Shown here: positions 8,387 to 17,606 of the stretch, in pieces
How the letters are laid out: each line of letters starts with the position of its first letter
How positions within the stretch are numbered: the first letter of the stretch is position 1
Source: Fermentibacter sp964564435
GTDB taxonomy: Bacteria > Fermentibacterota > Fermentibacteria > Fermentibacterales > Fermentibacteraceae
Length of the DNA: 64,000 nt
Assembly (NCBI GenBank): GCA_964564435.1
Contig: CAZMAT010000006.1
Span: 62,001 to 126,000 of the forward strand
Direction: 5' to 3'
Notes under the pieces: generated by a model
Told to the model about the DNA's origin: nothing
Seen by the model: the letters and a program-made list of their open reading frames with translations, nothing else
Databases searched by the model: none
Translations under genes and position numbers: made by a program

Positions 8387-9462
8387 GGATCCTCCACGTC
8401 TCCCCCCAGAACTACACCGGGGTGCTCGCGCTCTATCCGAAGGGGCATCGCGCCCTTGGCCACGAGAGCCGCCTCGTCACGTTCTTCAGGGCCGGCAACA
8501 GGTACGAGGAGGACATCTGCCTCGAGCTGCCCTTCGTGGGCCCCATGGAGTGGCTCTGGAAGTTGAAGAGGCTGGTGGGCGCCGGGAGCATGAGGGTGCC
8601 CTTCACCGGGACCCGTGACAGGATCACCTGGACGCCGGGCCTGCTCGAAAGGCTCCTGTTGTCTGTGCGGAACGCCGTCTGGACCCCCCGGATCGACAGG
8701 GCGCGGCGGCGCTGGTCCCTCGACGACTTCGACATCTACCACTACGAGGGAGGCATGAGCTTCTTCAGGGACGGCAGGGACGTCACGCGCCTGAAGGCCG
8801 CCGGGAAGAGGATCGTGTCGAACTACCACGGCCTCGATCTGAGGATGAGGGGGGCGATCAGACCGGTCTGGGACGCCACCGACGTCCATCTCACGTGCGA
8901 GTTCGACCTCTTCAGGAGATATGACGAGCTGGAGTACATGTTCCTGCCGTTCGCCCCCTCGCTCATGCCCCCGCGGGGGTCCGACGGCGGGACCGTGAGG
9001 ATCTGCCACGCCCCCCGCATCCGCGAGGTTAAGGGGACCGCGACGGTGATCGAGGCTGTCGAGCGTCTCTCCCGCAGGATGCCTGTGGAGCTTGTGCTGA
9101 TCGAGGGGTTGCCGCACGCAAGTGCTCTCGCCCTCAAGGCTTCCTGCCACATCGCGATAGACCAGATAGCGGACGGCGACATGGGATACGGGGTGAACTC
9201 GCTCGAGAGCCTCTCGATGGGGATCCCCACGGTCACCAACCTGTCGGAGGAGTACAGGGACTTCATCCCCGACCACCCGTTCGTCCTGGCGACCCCCGAT
9301 ACCCTCGGAGACGTCCTCGGGGAGCTCGTCCTCGATCCCGGCATGAGGTCAAGGTACGGTTCCGCCGGCCCACCCTGGATCGATGCGAGGCACCACTGGC
9401 TGAAGGTGGCCCGCGACATGCACGCCCTCTACCGCAGGATGGGCTGGGAGAGCGATGGCTGA
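8383..9462 (+). CDS. Family 4-like glycosyltransferase (GT-B fold)
   Basis: The 359-residue protein begins with a Rossmann strand, MRILHVSPQNYTGV, and has a C-terminal donor-binding half with VRICHAPRIREVKGT and GVNSLESLSMGIPTVTNL, the E-x7-E-like region of GT4 enzymes. It probably adds a sugar to the lipid-linked repeat unit in the cytoplasm; donor and acceptor are unknown. The frame is open much further upstream, but that extension is a shadow of the membrane-protein gene. ATG 8383 overlaps the preceding stop and begins exactly at the fold, so it is the start. The 3' end overlaps the flippase gene by 8 bases. Confidence 0.75.
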   Translation: MRILHVSPQNYTGVLALYPKGHRALGHESRLVTFFRAGNRYEEDICLELPFVGPMEWLWKLKRLVGAGSMRVPFTGTRDRITWTPGLLERLLLSVRNAVWTPRIDRARRRWSLDDFDIYHYEGGMSFFRDGRDVTRLKAAGKRIVSNYHGLDLRMRGAIRPVWDATDVHLTCEFDLFRRYDELEYMFLPFAPSLMPPRGSDGGTVRICHAPRIREVKGTATVIEAVERLSRRMPVELVLIEGLPHASALALKASCHIAIDQIADGDMGYGVNSLESLSMGIPTVTNLSEEYRDFIPDHPFVLATPDTLGDVLGELVLDPGMRSRYGSAGPPWIDARHHWLKVARDMHALYRRMGWESDG

Positions 9463-10840
9463 CGGGTTCCGAAGGGAGACGCTGCTGTACGGGCTCTCCA
9501 CGATCGTCAGCGGCCTCGTGATGCTCGCGTTCCTGCCCTTCATGTCGGTATGGCTCGATCCCGCGGAGGCGGGCGAGTCGGGCGTCCTCAGGATCACCGC
9601 CGAGGTCTTCGCCGGCATCGCCGTGCTCGGGCTGCCCGTGGGCATCGTCAGGCTGTGGAGCCGGGAGGGTGTCTCGAAGCGGGCGGTGGTCGTCCGCGCC
9701 GCCTGCGGCACTGTCGCGGCGGCGGCGATCCTGGGTGCGGCCGCATTCCTGCTGTCTCCGTGGCTCGGGTCCGAGCTGCGCATATCGACCCGCTCGGGCC
9801 TACTCCACGCCTGCCTTCTGGGCACCGGGGCCGCCCTGGTGCAGGTCGCACTCACCTTTCACAGGGCCGACGGCAGGGCGGGGAGCTATTTCTGGATACA
9901 GGCCTCGCGCGGGCTCCTCTCGCTCGCATTGCTGCCCCTGCTCCTCCTCGCGGGGGCCGGAGGGGTCAACTCGTTCCTGGCCGCGAGGTGGGTTCCGGCG
10001 ATGCTGGCGGCCGCGACCGCCATACTGGTCGCCCTGCGTTTCGCAGGTCCCGCTCCGGGGAGCGCGAAGGGCCTCCTCCGCTACAGCCTGCCCCTGGTGC
10101 CCGCCGGGCTGGCGATGCTCGTGCTCTCTTCCGCGGACATGATGATGCTCAGGGGCATGGCCCCCGATCTCCTCGAGAGCGGTTACTACGAATGGTCGTC
10201 CTCGGCCTGCATGGCTCTGACGCCGCTGACCATCGGATTCGGGATGGCCTGGCACAGGCGCGTCTTCGGTGCCGCCGGCGAGCCGGGAGGGCTCGCCAGG
10301 CTGGGCAGGCAGGCGCTCGCCTTCATCGTCGTGCTCGAGGCCGCCGCACTGCTGCTCGCCCTGTCCTCGCGCGAACTCGTGGCGCTGGTCGGAGGCCCGG
10401 ACTACTCGGGTGCGGCCCGGGTGCTCCCCATCCTCGCCGGATCGGCCGCACTGTACGGGGTCTTCGTCGTTGCGCAGACCGGCCCGCTGCTCTCGGGCAG
10501 GACCTGGCAGGTCTCGATGGCCACCGTCATCGGCGCGTTCGGCAACATCGTCTTCAACTACAGGCTGATACCGCTCTACGGCGCTTCGGGCGCCGCGCTG
10601 GCCACCCTGGGCACCAATCTCTTCATGGCCGCGAGCCTCTTCTGGACGGGCCGCGCCGCGTTCCCGGCGAACGCTCCGCTGATCGCGCTCGTCATGGCCG
10701 TCCCGGCCGCGATGGGTCCCGCCTCGACGCTCTCCCTCCCTCTCAGGGCGACGATCGCAGTCGCATGGACCGCCGGCTCGGCGCTCCTGTGCCGCGCCCT
10801 GCTCCGGGCGGACGCCGGGGAGGAGGGCCGGGATGCCTGA
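9455..10840 (+). CDS. Wzx-type polysaccharide flippase (MOP superfamily), copy 1
   Basis: The 461-residue integral membrane protein has about 12-14 hydrophobic helices and the layout of oligosaccharide flippases (RfbX/Wzx): GLSTIVSGLVMLAFLPF at the N-terminus, RYSLPLVPAGLAMLVLSSADMMML at the start of the second half, and FGNIVFNYRLIPLYGASGAALAT near the end, the repeat typical of the family. It should move lipid-linked repeat units across the inner membrane. The operon has a second flippase at 20933-22234, so this one may serve a different glycan intermediate. It overlaps both neighbours by 8 bases. Confidence 0.8.
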   Translation: MADGFRRETLLYGLSTIVSGLVMLAFLPFMSVWLDPAEAGESGVLRITAEVFAGIAVLGLPVGIVRLWSREGVSKRAVVVRAACGTVAAAAILGAAAFLLSPWLGSELRISTRSGLLHACLLGTGAALVQVALTFHRADGRAGSYFWIQASRGLLSLALLPLLLLAGAGGVNSFLAARWVPAMLAAATAILVALRFAGPAPGSAKGLLRYSLPLVPAGLAMLVLSSADMMMLRGMAPDLLESGYYEWSSSACMALTPLTIGFGMAWHRRVFGAAGEPGGLARLGRQALAFIVVLEAAALLLALSSRELVALVGGPDYSGAARVLPILAGSAALYGVFVVAQTGPLLSGRTWQVSMATVIGAFGNIVFNYRLIPLYGASGAALATLGTNLFMAASLFWTGRAAFPANAPLIALVMAVPAAMGPASTLSLPLRATIAVAWTAGSALLCRALLRADAGEEGRDA

Positions 10841-11780
10841 TACGACGCCGTCGGTATCCGTGCAGGTCCCGGTCAGGAATCCGGGGGCTGCCTTCGCGGC
10901 CTTTCTGGGCTCGCTGTCCGTGCAGGGGGCGGGCGGGACGGAATACGAACTGATCGTGGTGGACGACGGCAGCGACGAACCCGTGGGCGACCGCTTCGAC
11001 CTCCGCCCGGAGGGCTGCGCGAGGATGGAACTCGTCAGGCTCCGGGGGCGCGGCAACAGGCCCCGGGCCAGGAACGCCGCCCTCGAGGCCTCGAAAGCGC
11101 CGGTTTCGTTCTTCACCGACGCGGATCTGAGGCTGGCTCCGGGCGTCCTGGCGGGTCACGCCGCCTTCCACGGATCGCACGGAGGCAGGGCCGTCCTTCG
11201 CGGCCTGCGGATCAACGCCTGGTCGGTCTCCGCCTCGCGCTGGCAGAAGTGGTTCGACACCAGGGCGGGCGGCGTCGGAGGCACTCTCTCCGCCATGCCC
11301 TGGAGGCACTTCGTCACCGGGAACGCGTCGGTGCCCAGGGATCTGGCCGTGGAGGCCGGGCTCTTCGACGAGATGATAACCGGCTACGGAGGCGAGGACA
11401 CCGAGTTCGCGTACCGGCTCCACCTCGCCGGCGCTTCGTTCTTCCGCGACCCGTCCCTGAGGGCGGACCATCTCGACGAAGTGTCCGTCCGCAGGCATTC
11501 CGCGAAGATGGAGGAGTACGGTTCGACAGGTCTGGCCTACACCCTCGCGAAGCACCCCGGGCTCGTCGGGCTGCTGGGAACCGCCTGGGTCCCGGAGCAC
11601 CCGCGGGGTCCGGCCGGACGCCCGAGGGCCGCTCTGGTGAGGGCTGCCGTCTCCGATCCCGTCTACCGTTCCGTTCTGCGCTGGATGGAGGTCGTGGGCC
11701 GTCCGGGCCTCCTGTTCACATATCTATCGGTCGGAGCATGTCTTCGCGGCTACACCCGGAGGAACCATGACGGAACCTGA
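10833..11780 (+). CDS. Family 2 glycosyltransferase
   Basis: The 315-residue GT-A enzyme has SVQVPVRNPGAAF at the N-terminus, IVVDDGSDEP, GNRPRARNAALEASKAP and a DAD metal site in SFFTDADLRL. The acceptor side shows FVTGNASVPRDL and GYGGEDTEFAYRL, the GGED-type motif that places the catalytic base in family 2. It probably transfers a hexose or hexosamine to the growing repeat unit. It overlaps the flippase by 8 bases and murB by 14, so it is translationally coupled. Confidence 0.85.
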   Translation: MPDTTPSVSVQVPVRNPGAAFAAFLGSLSVQGAGGTEYELIVVDDGSDEPVGDRFDLRPEGCARMELVRLRGRGNRPRARNAALEASKAPVSFFTDADLRLAPGVLAGHAAFHGSHGGRAVLRGLRINAWSVSASRWQKWFDTRAGGVGGTLSAMPWRHFVTGNASVPRDLAVEAGLFDEMITGYGGEDTEFAYRLHLAGASFFRDPSLRADHLDEVSVRRHSAKMEEYGSTGLAYTLAKHPGLVGLLGTAWVPEHPRGPAGRPRAALVRAAVSDPVYRSVLRWMEVVGRPGLLFTYLSVGACLRGYTRRNHDGT

Positions 11781-12705
11781 CGCCATCGGAGCCCTGTCGG
11801 CAGCCTTCCCCGGCCGCATCCGCACGGCCCGCCTGGCCGACCTGACGACATGGCGCATCGGAGGTGACGCTTCGGTCATCGAGGCCGACTCGCCGGGGAT
11901 GCTCGAGGAGGTCACCGGAACCGCGAGGGATCTGGGCGTCGGCGTCTTCATCCTGGGCCGGGGCTCCAACATCCTGGCCTCCGACTCCGGTTGCGACGGC
12001 CTCGTGATCAGGCTCTCCGGTAAATTCCGGAAGGTCCTGTGGCAGAGGGACGGCGACCTGTGGAGGGTCGAGGCGGGCGCATCCGCCATGCTCCCGGGCC
12101 TTGCCGGCGCTTCGTGCATGAAGGGCGCTGCAGGGCTGGAGTTCGCTGTGGGCATACCGGGCACCGTCGGCGGGGCAGTCTTCATGAACGCCGGGGCCTA
12201 CGGGGCAAGCATCTCCGAGCTGGTGTCCTCCGTCCGGTTCCTGTCGGAGAAGGGATGGGCGACGGCAGGCAGGGAGGGGTGCGGGTTCGGGTACAGGACG
12301 AGCGCCTTCCAGTCTTCCAGCGGGATCGTGGCTTCGGTAGTCCTCGAACTCCGCGCCGGGGACCCGGCCGCCCTCATGGAGTCCGCATCGGGCATCCTCC
12401 GGAAGCGGCGCGAGTCGTTCCCTCTCCGGCTGCCCAATGCAGGCAGCGTATTCAGGAGGACGGAAGGGGCCCCTCCCCCCGGCAGGCTCATAGAGGAGGC
12501 CGGGCTCAAGGGCAGGAGGTCGGGGGGAGCCATGATATCCGACCTCCATGCCAACTTCATCGTGAACACGGGAGGTGCCTCCTCGGGAGACGTCACGGAT
12601 CTCGTGGGGGACACCAGGAGGGCGGTCTTCGAAACGTCGGGGGTCTCCCTGGCAGAGGAGATCAGGTATCTCGGCCGCTTCGGCGGACAGACCGAGGGGC
12701 GTTAG
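11767..12705 (+). CDS. murB: UDP-N-acetylenolpyruvoylglucosamine reductase MurB (type II)
   Basis: The 312-residue flavoenzyme reduces the enolpyruvyl group of UDP-GlcNAc-enolpyruvate to make UDP-MurNAc for peptidoglycan. FAD-binding motifs TTWRIGGDASVI and ILGRGSNILASD are followed by GIPGTVGGAVFMNAGAYG, FGYRTSAFQSS (the type II form without the type I tyrosine loop), NAGSVFRR with the proton-donor serine, LIEEAGLKG and HANFIVN. All expected active-site segments are present. It is unusual to find it inside a surface-polysaccharide operon rather than with mur/fts genes. It overlaps the glycosyltransferase upstream by 14 bases and is 2 bases from the next gene. Confidence 0.93.
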   Translation: MTEPDAIGALSAAFPGRIRTARLADLTTWRIGGDASVIEADSPGMLEEVTGTARDLGVGVFILGRGSNILASDSGCDGLVIRLSGKFRKVLWQRDGDLWRVEAGASAMLPGLAGASCMKGAAGLEFAVGIPGTVGGAVFMNAGAYGASISELVSSVRFLSEKGWATAGREGCGFGYRTSAFQSSSGIVASVVLELRAGDPAALMESASGILRKRRESFPLRLPNAGSVFRRTEGAPPPGRLIEEAGLKGRRSGGAMISDLHANFIVNTGGASSGDVTDLVGDTRRAVFETSGVSLAEEIRYLGRFGGQTEGR

Positions 12706-12707
12706 CC

Positions 12708-13658
12708 ATGGCAAGGACACTGGCTGGTGGAATGGTGCTCGATGACGGCCCCGTCCTCGTCACCGGCGCCGCGGGTTTCGCCGGGCGCCACCTGATGTAT
12801 CAGCTCGAGATGGGCGCAGGCGACTTCGCCACCGACCTCGGCGACTCCTTCGAGGCGCCGCCCGGAGTCGCCCGTCTCACGTGGAGGCTGCCGGGAGGCC
12901 CGGTTCCGGATGCACTCCGCGGGGGCGCGAGGTACATCGTCCATCTGGCCGGGGTCTCCTCCGTCGCCCATTCCGGGATGGACGCAGCGGGCATCTACAC
13001 GGTCAACACCGCCGGGACGGCCGCCCTTCTGGAATGGGCAGCCTCGTCGTCCCCCGGCGCGAGGATCCTTTTCGTGAGCTCGTCGGAAGTCTACGGCTCG
13101 TCGTCCGGCCCGCTGACCGAGTCCTCTCCCGTCGCGCCCAGGAACGCATACGGCGGCAGCAAGGCCGCTGCCGAGGAGGCGGTCAGGCAGTTCGCCAGGT
13201 CCTCCGGCATGGACATCGTGATCGCCAGGCCCTTCCCCCACTTCGGTCCGTGGCAGGATACCCGGTTCGCCCTCCCTTCATTCTGCCGCAGGATACTCGA
13301 GGCCTCGAGGGGCGGGCAGCCTTCGATCTCCGTCGGCAACCTCGCGCCCGTGAGGGATTACACCTATATAGGCGACGTCGTGGAGGCCTACTCGACCCTC
13401 CTCGCCAGAGGGAGAGCCGGGACGGTCTACAACATCGCGAGCGGGGAGGGCCGCACGATGGCCTCGATCCTGGACATCCTGATCGGGATGTCGGGATCGG
13501 CCGTCGAAGCGGTACCGGATGCCTCCCTGCTGAGGGAATCCGACATTTCCGTCCAGGTCGGCAGCGCCTCCCGCATGGAGGCACTCGGCTGGAGGAGGAG
13601 ATACACTCTCGAGGAGGGGCTGCGCCTCCTCCTCGGCTGGTGGGGGGAGAGGACATGA
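12708..13658 (+). CDS. NAD(P)-dependent sugar epimerase/dehydratase, RMD-like extended SDR
   Basis: The 316-residue extended short-chain dehydrogenase has the nucleotide motif VTGAAGFAGRHL, an SSSEVYGSS strand and the catalytic YGGSK (Tyr/Lys). The substrate side reads FPHFGPWQDTRFALPSF. The C-terminal pattern ASLLRESDISVQVG followed by LGWRRRYTLEEGL resembles GDP-4-keto-6-deoxymannose reductases (RMD), so a deoxysugar role is likely, but a 4-epimerase is also possible. ATG 12708 follows murB by 2 bases; a second in-frame ATG lies 24 bases on, closer to the fold. The stop overlaps the second propeller gene (ATGA). Confidence 0.75.
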   Translation: MARTLAGGMVLDDGPVLVTGAAGFAGRHLMYQLEMGAGDFATDLGDSFEAPPGVARLTWRLPGGPVPDALRGGARYIVHLAGVSSVAHSGMDAAGIYTVNTAGTAALLEWAASSSPGARILFVSSSEVYGSSSGPLTESSPVAPRNAYGGSKAAAEEAVRQFARSSGMDIVIARPFPHFGPWQDTRFALPSFCRRILEASRGGQPSISVGNLAPVRDYTYIGDVVEAYSTLLARGRAGTVYNIASGEGRTMASILDILIGMSGSAVEAVPDASLLRESDISVQVGSASRMEALGWRRRYTLEEGLRLLLGWWGERT

Positions 13659-15817
13659 ACCTCCTGGTGATGGCGGCCGTCTCTGCGGTTTCTCCTTCTC
13701 AGTGGACCCACTACGCCCATTTCGGCAGCGTGGCGGACATCGTATCCTCGGGAGGCTCGGTGGTCTGCGCCTCCACCGGCGGCGTGGCCTTCGGCACGAT
13801 AGGTGAAGCAGGGCTCACCGCCTGGGATTCCGTGTGGACCTATCCCGGCGAGCTGTCCCATTCCAACTGCAGATGCCTGGCAGCCGAACCGGACGGATCG
13901 ATCTGGGTCGGGACCTGGGGCGGAGGGATTGACCTTTTCAGGCCTGGCTCGGGCTTCACCCACTTCGGCCAGCTCGAGGGGCTTCCCATCTCCCAGCAGA
14001 TCAACGCGATACTGCCCGATACATCCGTCTTCGCCGCCACCACCCAGGGGCTCGCGATAATGGAGTACGCATACTTCCAGACCTGGACCGGGCTCAGCAC
14101 GGGCGGCGGGCTCGCGTCCGACATCGTGAAGTGCCTGGCTCCCTCCGACTCGGGCCTTTTCGTCGGCACCGAGGCCGGGATCTCCCTCCTCGGGTCCGGG
14201 CTGTACCCCGGCAGCCCCTCCTCATGGACCCGGTACCCGGAGATGGACGGGAAGAAGCTCCGTGAGTTCGCATGGTGCTCGGACACCCTCTGGGCCGCAG
14301 CCGACGATGGGCTGTACTTCCTGCCCTCGGGGAGCGGGACATGGGTCGAGGATGCCTCCTTCCCGTTCGACGAAGCCCTGTGCCTGGCCTCCGACGGCAC
14401 CGACCTCGCTGCGGGCTCCGGCTGGCTCGCGAGCGTCAGGGAGGGCGGCGCCTGGACTTCCCGTACCGTGAAGGGCGGGCAGGACGTGAAGGCCATCGCA
14501 TTCGGCCCGGGCGGGCTCGTCTGCGCCGGGGTCTCCAACGAGCTGGACGCAGACGATTCAGGGGCGGGCATAGGCGTCCGCTGGAACGATTTCTACGTTC
14601 TGTCCGCGCCCGCCGGGATCCCTTCCTGCACGATCCATTCCGTGACGCTCGCGGACGACGGGACATGCTGGGTGACCACCGAGAACATGGGAGCGGGGGT
14701 CCTGATCGACGGCTCCTGGGTCAGCTACCTGTCCGTCCTCCCGGGCGAGCACCAGGTCTTCACGAGCGAGAGCCAGCCCGGGGGATCGGTGTTCATCTCC
14801 CCCTACGCCTACGGCGTGGCATGGCTCGACAATTCCGGCACCCCGGAGACCTCCGACGACACGGTCATCGACCTGAACATCGGGAACAGCGGCCTGCTGA
14901 GCGACAGGATCCGCTCGATCGACAGGGCCCCGACCGGGGAGACCTGGTTCGGGCAGACCCAGGTCGCCCCGGGCGAGGCGGCCGGGGTCACGCGCCTCGA
15001 CTGGACCCCTGGCGAGACCTCGGGTGCCTCCTGGGTCTCCTGGACGGCATCCGACGGGCTGCCTTCCGGCGCCGTGCAGGCCGTCTTCGGCCTGCCGGGA
15101 GGAAGCGCCTGGGTCGGAACACCCACCGGGCTGGCCCTCGTAGGCCCGGCCGCCGGCCAGGTCTCCACCGTCATGGATGCCTCGGACGGGTTGCCGGACG
15201 ACGAGGTCACCGCCCTCGCCCTTGCCAGGACGGGGCGGCTGTTCGTGGGCACCGCATTCGGCCTCGGCGTTGTCGAACCGGGCGCTCTCACTGCAGGAGA
15301 GGTCGAAGGGGTGGACGGGGCGGTCACCGCCCTGGTGGAGGACAACACAGGTTCCGTCTGGGCCGCCACCGACGAGGCTCTGTTCAGGATCCTGCCCGGA
15401 GGCGGGCTGGAGGAGTACAACACCCTCAACTGCCCCCTTCTGTCGACCGTGATGCACGACCTGGCCTGCGACAGGGACGCCGGCCTCCTCTACATAGGCA
15501 CCGACCACGGCATGTGGCGGGTCGATCTCGGAGAGGGGCTCGGCGGCGACGGGGGCGGGGCGGTCATCTACCCCAATCCCTTCATGCCGGGCGAGGGCGA
15601 AGTCCTGGGCGTAGCTGGTCTTCCGGACGTCCCCACGACAATCCGGGTGTTTGACCTTACCGGTGCTCTTGTTTATGAGTTCGCGTCCCCCGACAGGGAC
15701 GGCATCGCCTGGGACGGCACGGATTCGGGCGGCGAGCCCGCATCGTCGGGCGTCTATCTCGTCCAGGTCGTCCAGGACGGTTACGATGCCCTGACCGGAC
15801 TGGCCCTGGTCCGATAG
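13655..15817 (+). CDS. Second secreted beta-propeller protein with FlgD-like sorting domain (PorZ-like architecture)
   Basis: The 720-residue protein has a signal peptide (MNLLVMAAVSAVSPS) and many propeller blades such as SIWVGTWGGGIDLF, GLFVGTEAGISLLG and SAWVGTPTGLALVG. From IYPNPFMPGEGEV (about 638) to the end it has a FlgD-like type-A sorting domain with IRVFDLTGALVYE, IAWDGTDSGGEPASSGVY and a final ALVR. It is a paralogue of the protein at 3902-6139: both contain a YG-x-x-W-x-D-GTP-SDD segment in mid-chain. The start overlaps the epimerase stop and rmlA follows by 8 bases, so it is made from the glycan operon. A glycan-binding role at the cell surface like PorZ is inference. Confidence 0.75.
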   Translation: MNLLVMAAVSAVSPSQWTHYAHFGSVADIVSSGGSVVCASTGGVAFGTIGEAGLTAWDSVWTYPGELSHSNCRCLAAEPDGSIWVGTWGGGIDLFRPGSGFTHFGQLEGLPISQQINAILPDTSVFAATTQGLAIMEYAYFQTWTGLSTGGGLASDIVKCLAPSDSGLFVGTEAGISLLGSGLYPGSPSSWTRYPEMDGKKLREFAWCSDTLWAAADDGLYFLPSGSGTWVEDASFPFDEALCLASDGTDLAAGSGWLASVREGGAWTSRTVKGGQDVKAIAFGPGGLVCAGVSNELDADDSGAGIGVRWNDFYVLSAPAGIPSCTIHSVTLADDGTCWVTTENMGAGVLIDGSWVSYLSVLPGEHQVFTSESQPGGSVFISPYAYGVAWLDNSGTPETSDDTVIDLNIGNSGLLSDRIRSIDRAPTGETWFGQTQVAPGEAAGVTRLDWTPGETSGASWVSWTASDGLPSGAVQAVFGLPGGSAWVGTPTGLALVGPAAGQVSTVMDASDGLPDDEVTALALARTGRLFVGTAFGLGVVEPGALTAGEVEGVDGAVTALVEDNTGSVWAATDEALFRILPGGGLEEYNTLNCPLLSTVMHDLACDRDAGLLYIGTDHGMWRVDLGEGLGGDGGGAVIYPNPFMPGEGEVLGVAGLPDVPTTIRVFDLTGALVYEFASPDRDGIAWDGTDSGGEPASSGVYLVQVVQDGYDALTGLALVR

Positions 15818-15825
15818 GAGGCGCG

Positions 15826-16575
15826 ATGAAGGGAGTCATCCTCGCCGGAGGCCTGGGTACGAGGCTCAGACCCCTCACCAACATCACGAACAAGCATCTG
15901 CTCCCCCTTTACGACAAGCCCATGATCTTCTATCCCATCAAGACGCTCGTCGATGCCGGGATCACCGAAGTGATGATCGTGACGGGCGGCAACAGCGCGG
16001 GAGACTTCCTCAGGCTGCTCGGCGACGGCTCCCAGTTCGGTCTCCGCATCCTCAACTACGCCTATCAGGTCCGCGAGGGGGGGATAGCCGAGGCCATCGG
16101 GCTGACAAGCGCCTTCGTCGGCGGCGACAGGTTCGTGGTCATCCTCGGGGACAACATTCTCGAAGGCTCCATACGACCCTACGTCGAGGCCTTCGAGCGT
16201 CAGGCCGGAGGGGCGCGCATCCTGCTGAAGGAGGTGCCCAACCCCAGGGACTACGGAGTCGCCGAGCTCGACGGGAGCAGGGTGGTCTCGATCCAGGAGA
16301 AGCCGGCCGAACCGCGGAGCAGCCACGCTGTGATCGGCGTCTACATGTACGACGGCTTCGCGTTCGACTTCATCGGGAGGCTCCAGCCCTCGGCCAGGGG
16401 CGAACTGGAGGTCACCGACCTCAACAATGCCTATCTCGAAAGAGGGCTGCTCCAGGCCGATGTCCTCGAGGGCTGGTGGAGCGATGCGGGGTCGAGCATC
16501 GACGGCTACCTCGAGGCCAACGTCAGGGTGGCCGAGCTCTCGCGCAGATCGGCGTGTGGAGGGACGGCGGGATGA
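15826..16575 (+). CDS. rmlA: Glucose-1-phosphate thymidylyltransferase (short RmlA type)
   Basis: The 249-residue nucleotidyltransferase makes dTDP-glucose from dTTP and glucose 1-phosphate, the entry to dTDP-deoxysugars. It shows the signature GGLGTRLRPLT at about residue 8, NKHLLPLYDKPMIFYPI, LGDNI for metal binding, PRDYGVAEL, QEKPAEP and the terminal WWSDAGSSIDGYLEAN. It is about 40 residues shorter than classic RmlA and lacks the C-terminal helical extension, as in the short StrD-like forms. An AGGAGG sequence precedes ATG. The stop overlaps rmlB (ATGA), which catalyses the next step. Confidence 0.9.
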   Translation: MKGVILAGGLGTRLRPLTNITNKHLLPLYDKPMIFYPIKTLVDAGITEVMIVTGGNSAGDFLRLLGDGSQFGLRILNYAYQVREGGIAEAIGLTSAFVGGDRFVVILGDNILEGSIRPYVEAFERQAGGARILLKEVPNPRDYGVAELDGSRVVSIQEKPAEPRSSHAVIGVYMYDGFAFDFIGRLQPSARGELEVTDLNNAYLERGLLQADVLEGWWSDAGSSIDGYLEANVRVAELSRRSACGGTAG

Positions 16576-17606
16576 GGATCCTGGTGACGGGAGGCGCCGG
16601 CTTCATAGGCAGCAACTTCGTGAGGCACCTGGCCTCCGGGCGCCCGGGATGGTCCATCCGCGTCCTCGACAAGCTCACATATGCGGGCAGGCGCGAGAAC
16701 CTCGCCGGCCTGGAGTCCCCCGGGCCCGTCGAGTTCATGCAGGGTGACATCTGCGATCCCGAAGCTGCCCGGAAGGCTGTCGAGGGGTGCTCGGCCGTCG
16801 TGAACTTCGCTGCCGAGACCCATGTCGACCGATCCATCGACGACCCGTCTGCATTCGTGAGAACTGACGTGGAGGGTGTCAGGACCCTGCTCGAAGCCTT
16901 CAGGAGTTCCGGGGGCGACCTCTTCCTGCAGGTCTCCACCGACGAGGTGTACGGCAGCGTCGAGGAGGGGAGGTCCTCGGAGGACGACCCGCTCGCGCCC
17001 AGGAGCCCCTACGCCGCGTCCAAGGCAGGCGGGGAGCTTCTCGCGATGAGCTTCTTCCATACCTGGGGGGTCCCGGTCGTGGTGACCCGGGCTTCCAACA
17101 ACTACGGACCCCGCCAGTATCCAGAGAAGCTGATCCCCCTGTTCGTGACCAACTGCCTCGAGGGGCTGGAACTGCCTGTCTACGGAGACGGTCTGAACCG
17201 GAGGGACTGGCTTCACGTGGAGGATCACTGCAGGGCCCTCCTGGCCGTTCTCGAGAAGGGAACCCCCGGAAGGGTCTACAACATCGGGGCCGGCGAGGAG
17301 CACACGAACCTCGAAGTCACCCTGGCCGTGCTCCGGCTGACCGGCACGGATCCCTCGAGGGTGAGGATGATAGAGGACAGGCCGGGGCACGACAGGAGAT
17401 ACGCGCTGGACATCTCCCGCATCGAAGGCGAACTGGGCTGGTCCCCCGCCGTAGGGTTCGAGGAGGGACTGTCGGCCACGGTCGACTGGTACCGCGGGAA
17501 CCGGGCCTGGTGGGAGGAGATCAAGAGCGGGCGGTTCCGCGAGTACTACCTGTCGATGTACGGGCGGAGGCTCGCTTCGAGCCGCGGCATGGGAGGCGGG
17601 TCTTGA
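16572..17606 (+). CDS. rmlB: dTDP-glucose 4,6-dehydratase
   Basis: The 344-residue extended SDR makes dTDP-4-keto-6-deoxyglucose. Motifs are VTGGAGFIGSNFVRH for NAD, FAAETHVDRSI, the family-specific STDEVYG (Thr, Asp and Glu of the dehydration step), SPYAASKAG with catalytic Tyr and Lys, and NNYGPRQYPEKLIP. All key residues are present. ATG overlaps rmlA, which makes its substrate. RmlC and RmlD are not in the window, so the final deoxysugar is unknown. The stop overlaps the TTG start of the UDP-xylose synthase gene. Confidence 0.94.
   Translation: MRILVTGGAGFIGSNFVRHLASGRPGWSIRVLDKLTYAGRRENLAGLESPGPVEFMQGDICDPEAARKAVEGCSAVVNFAAETHVDRSIDDPSAFVRTDVEGVRTLLEAFRSSGGDLFLQVSTDEVYGSVEEGRSSEDDPLAPRSPYAASKAGGELLAMSFFHTWGVPVVVTRASNNYGPRQYPEKLIPLFVTNCLEGLELPVYGDGLNRRDWLHVEDHCRALLAVLEKGTPGRVYNIGAGEEHTNLEVTLAVLRLTGTDPSRVRMIEDRPGHDRRYALDISRIEGELGWSPAVGFEEGLSATVDWYRGNRAWWEEIKSGRFREYYLSMYGRRLASSRGMGGGS

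Noticed and set aside
7309..9276. A 655-codon minus-strand open frame across the membrane protein and glycosyltransferase genes
   Set aside because: It spans two well-supported, overlapping plus-strand genes and has no recognisable motif or ribosome site.
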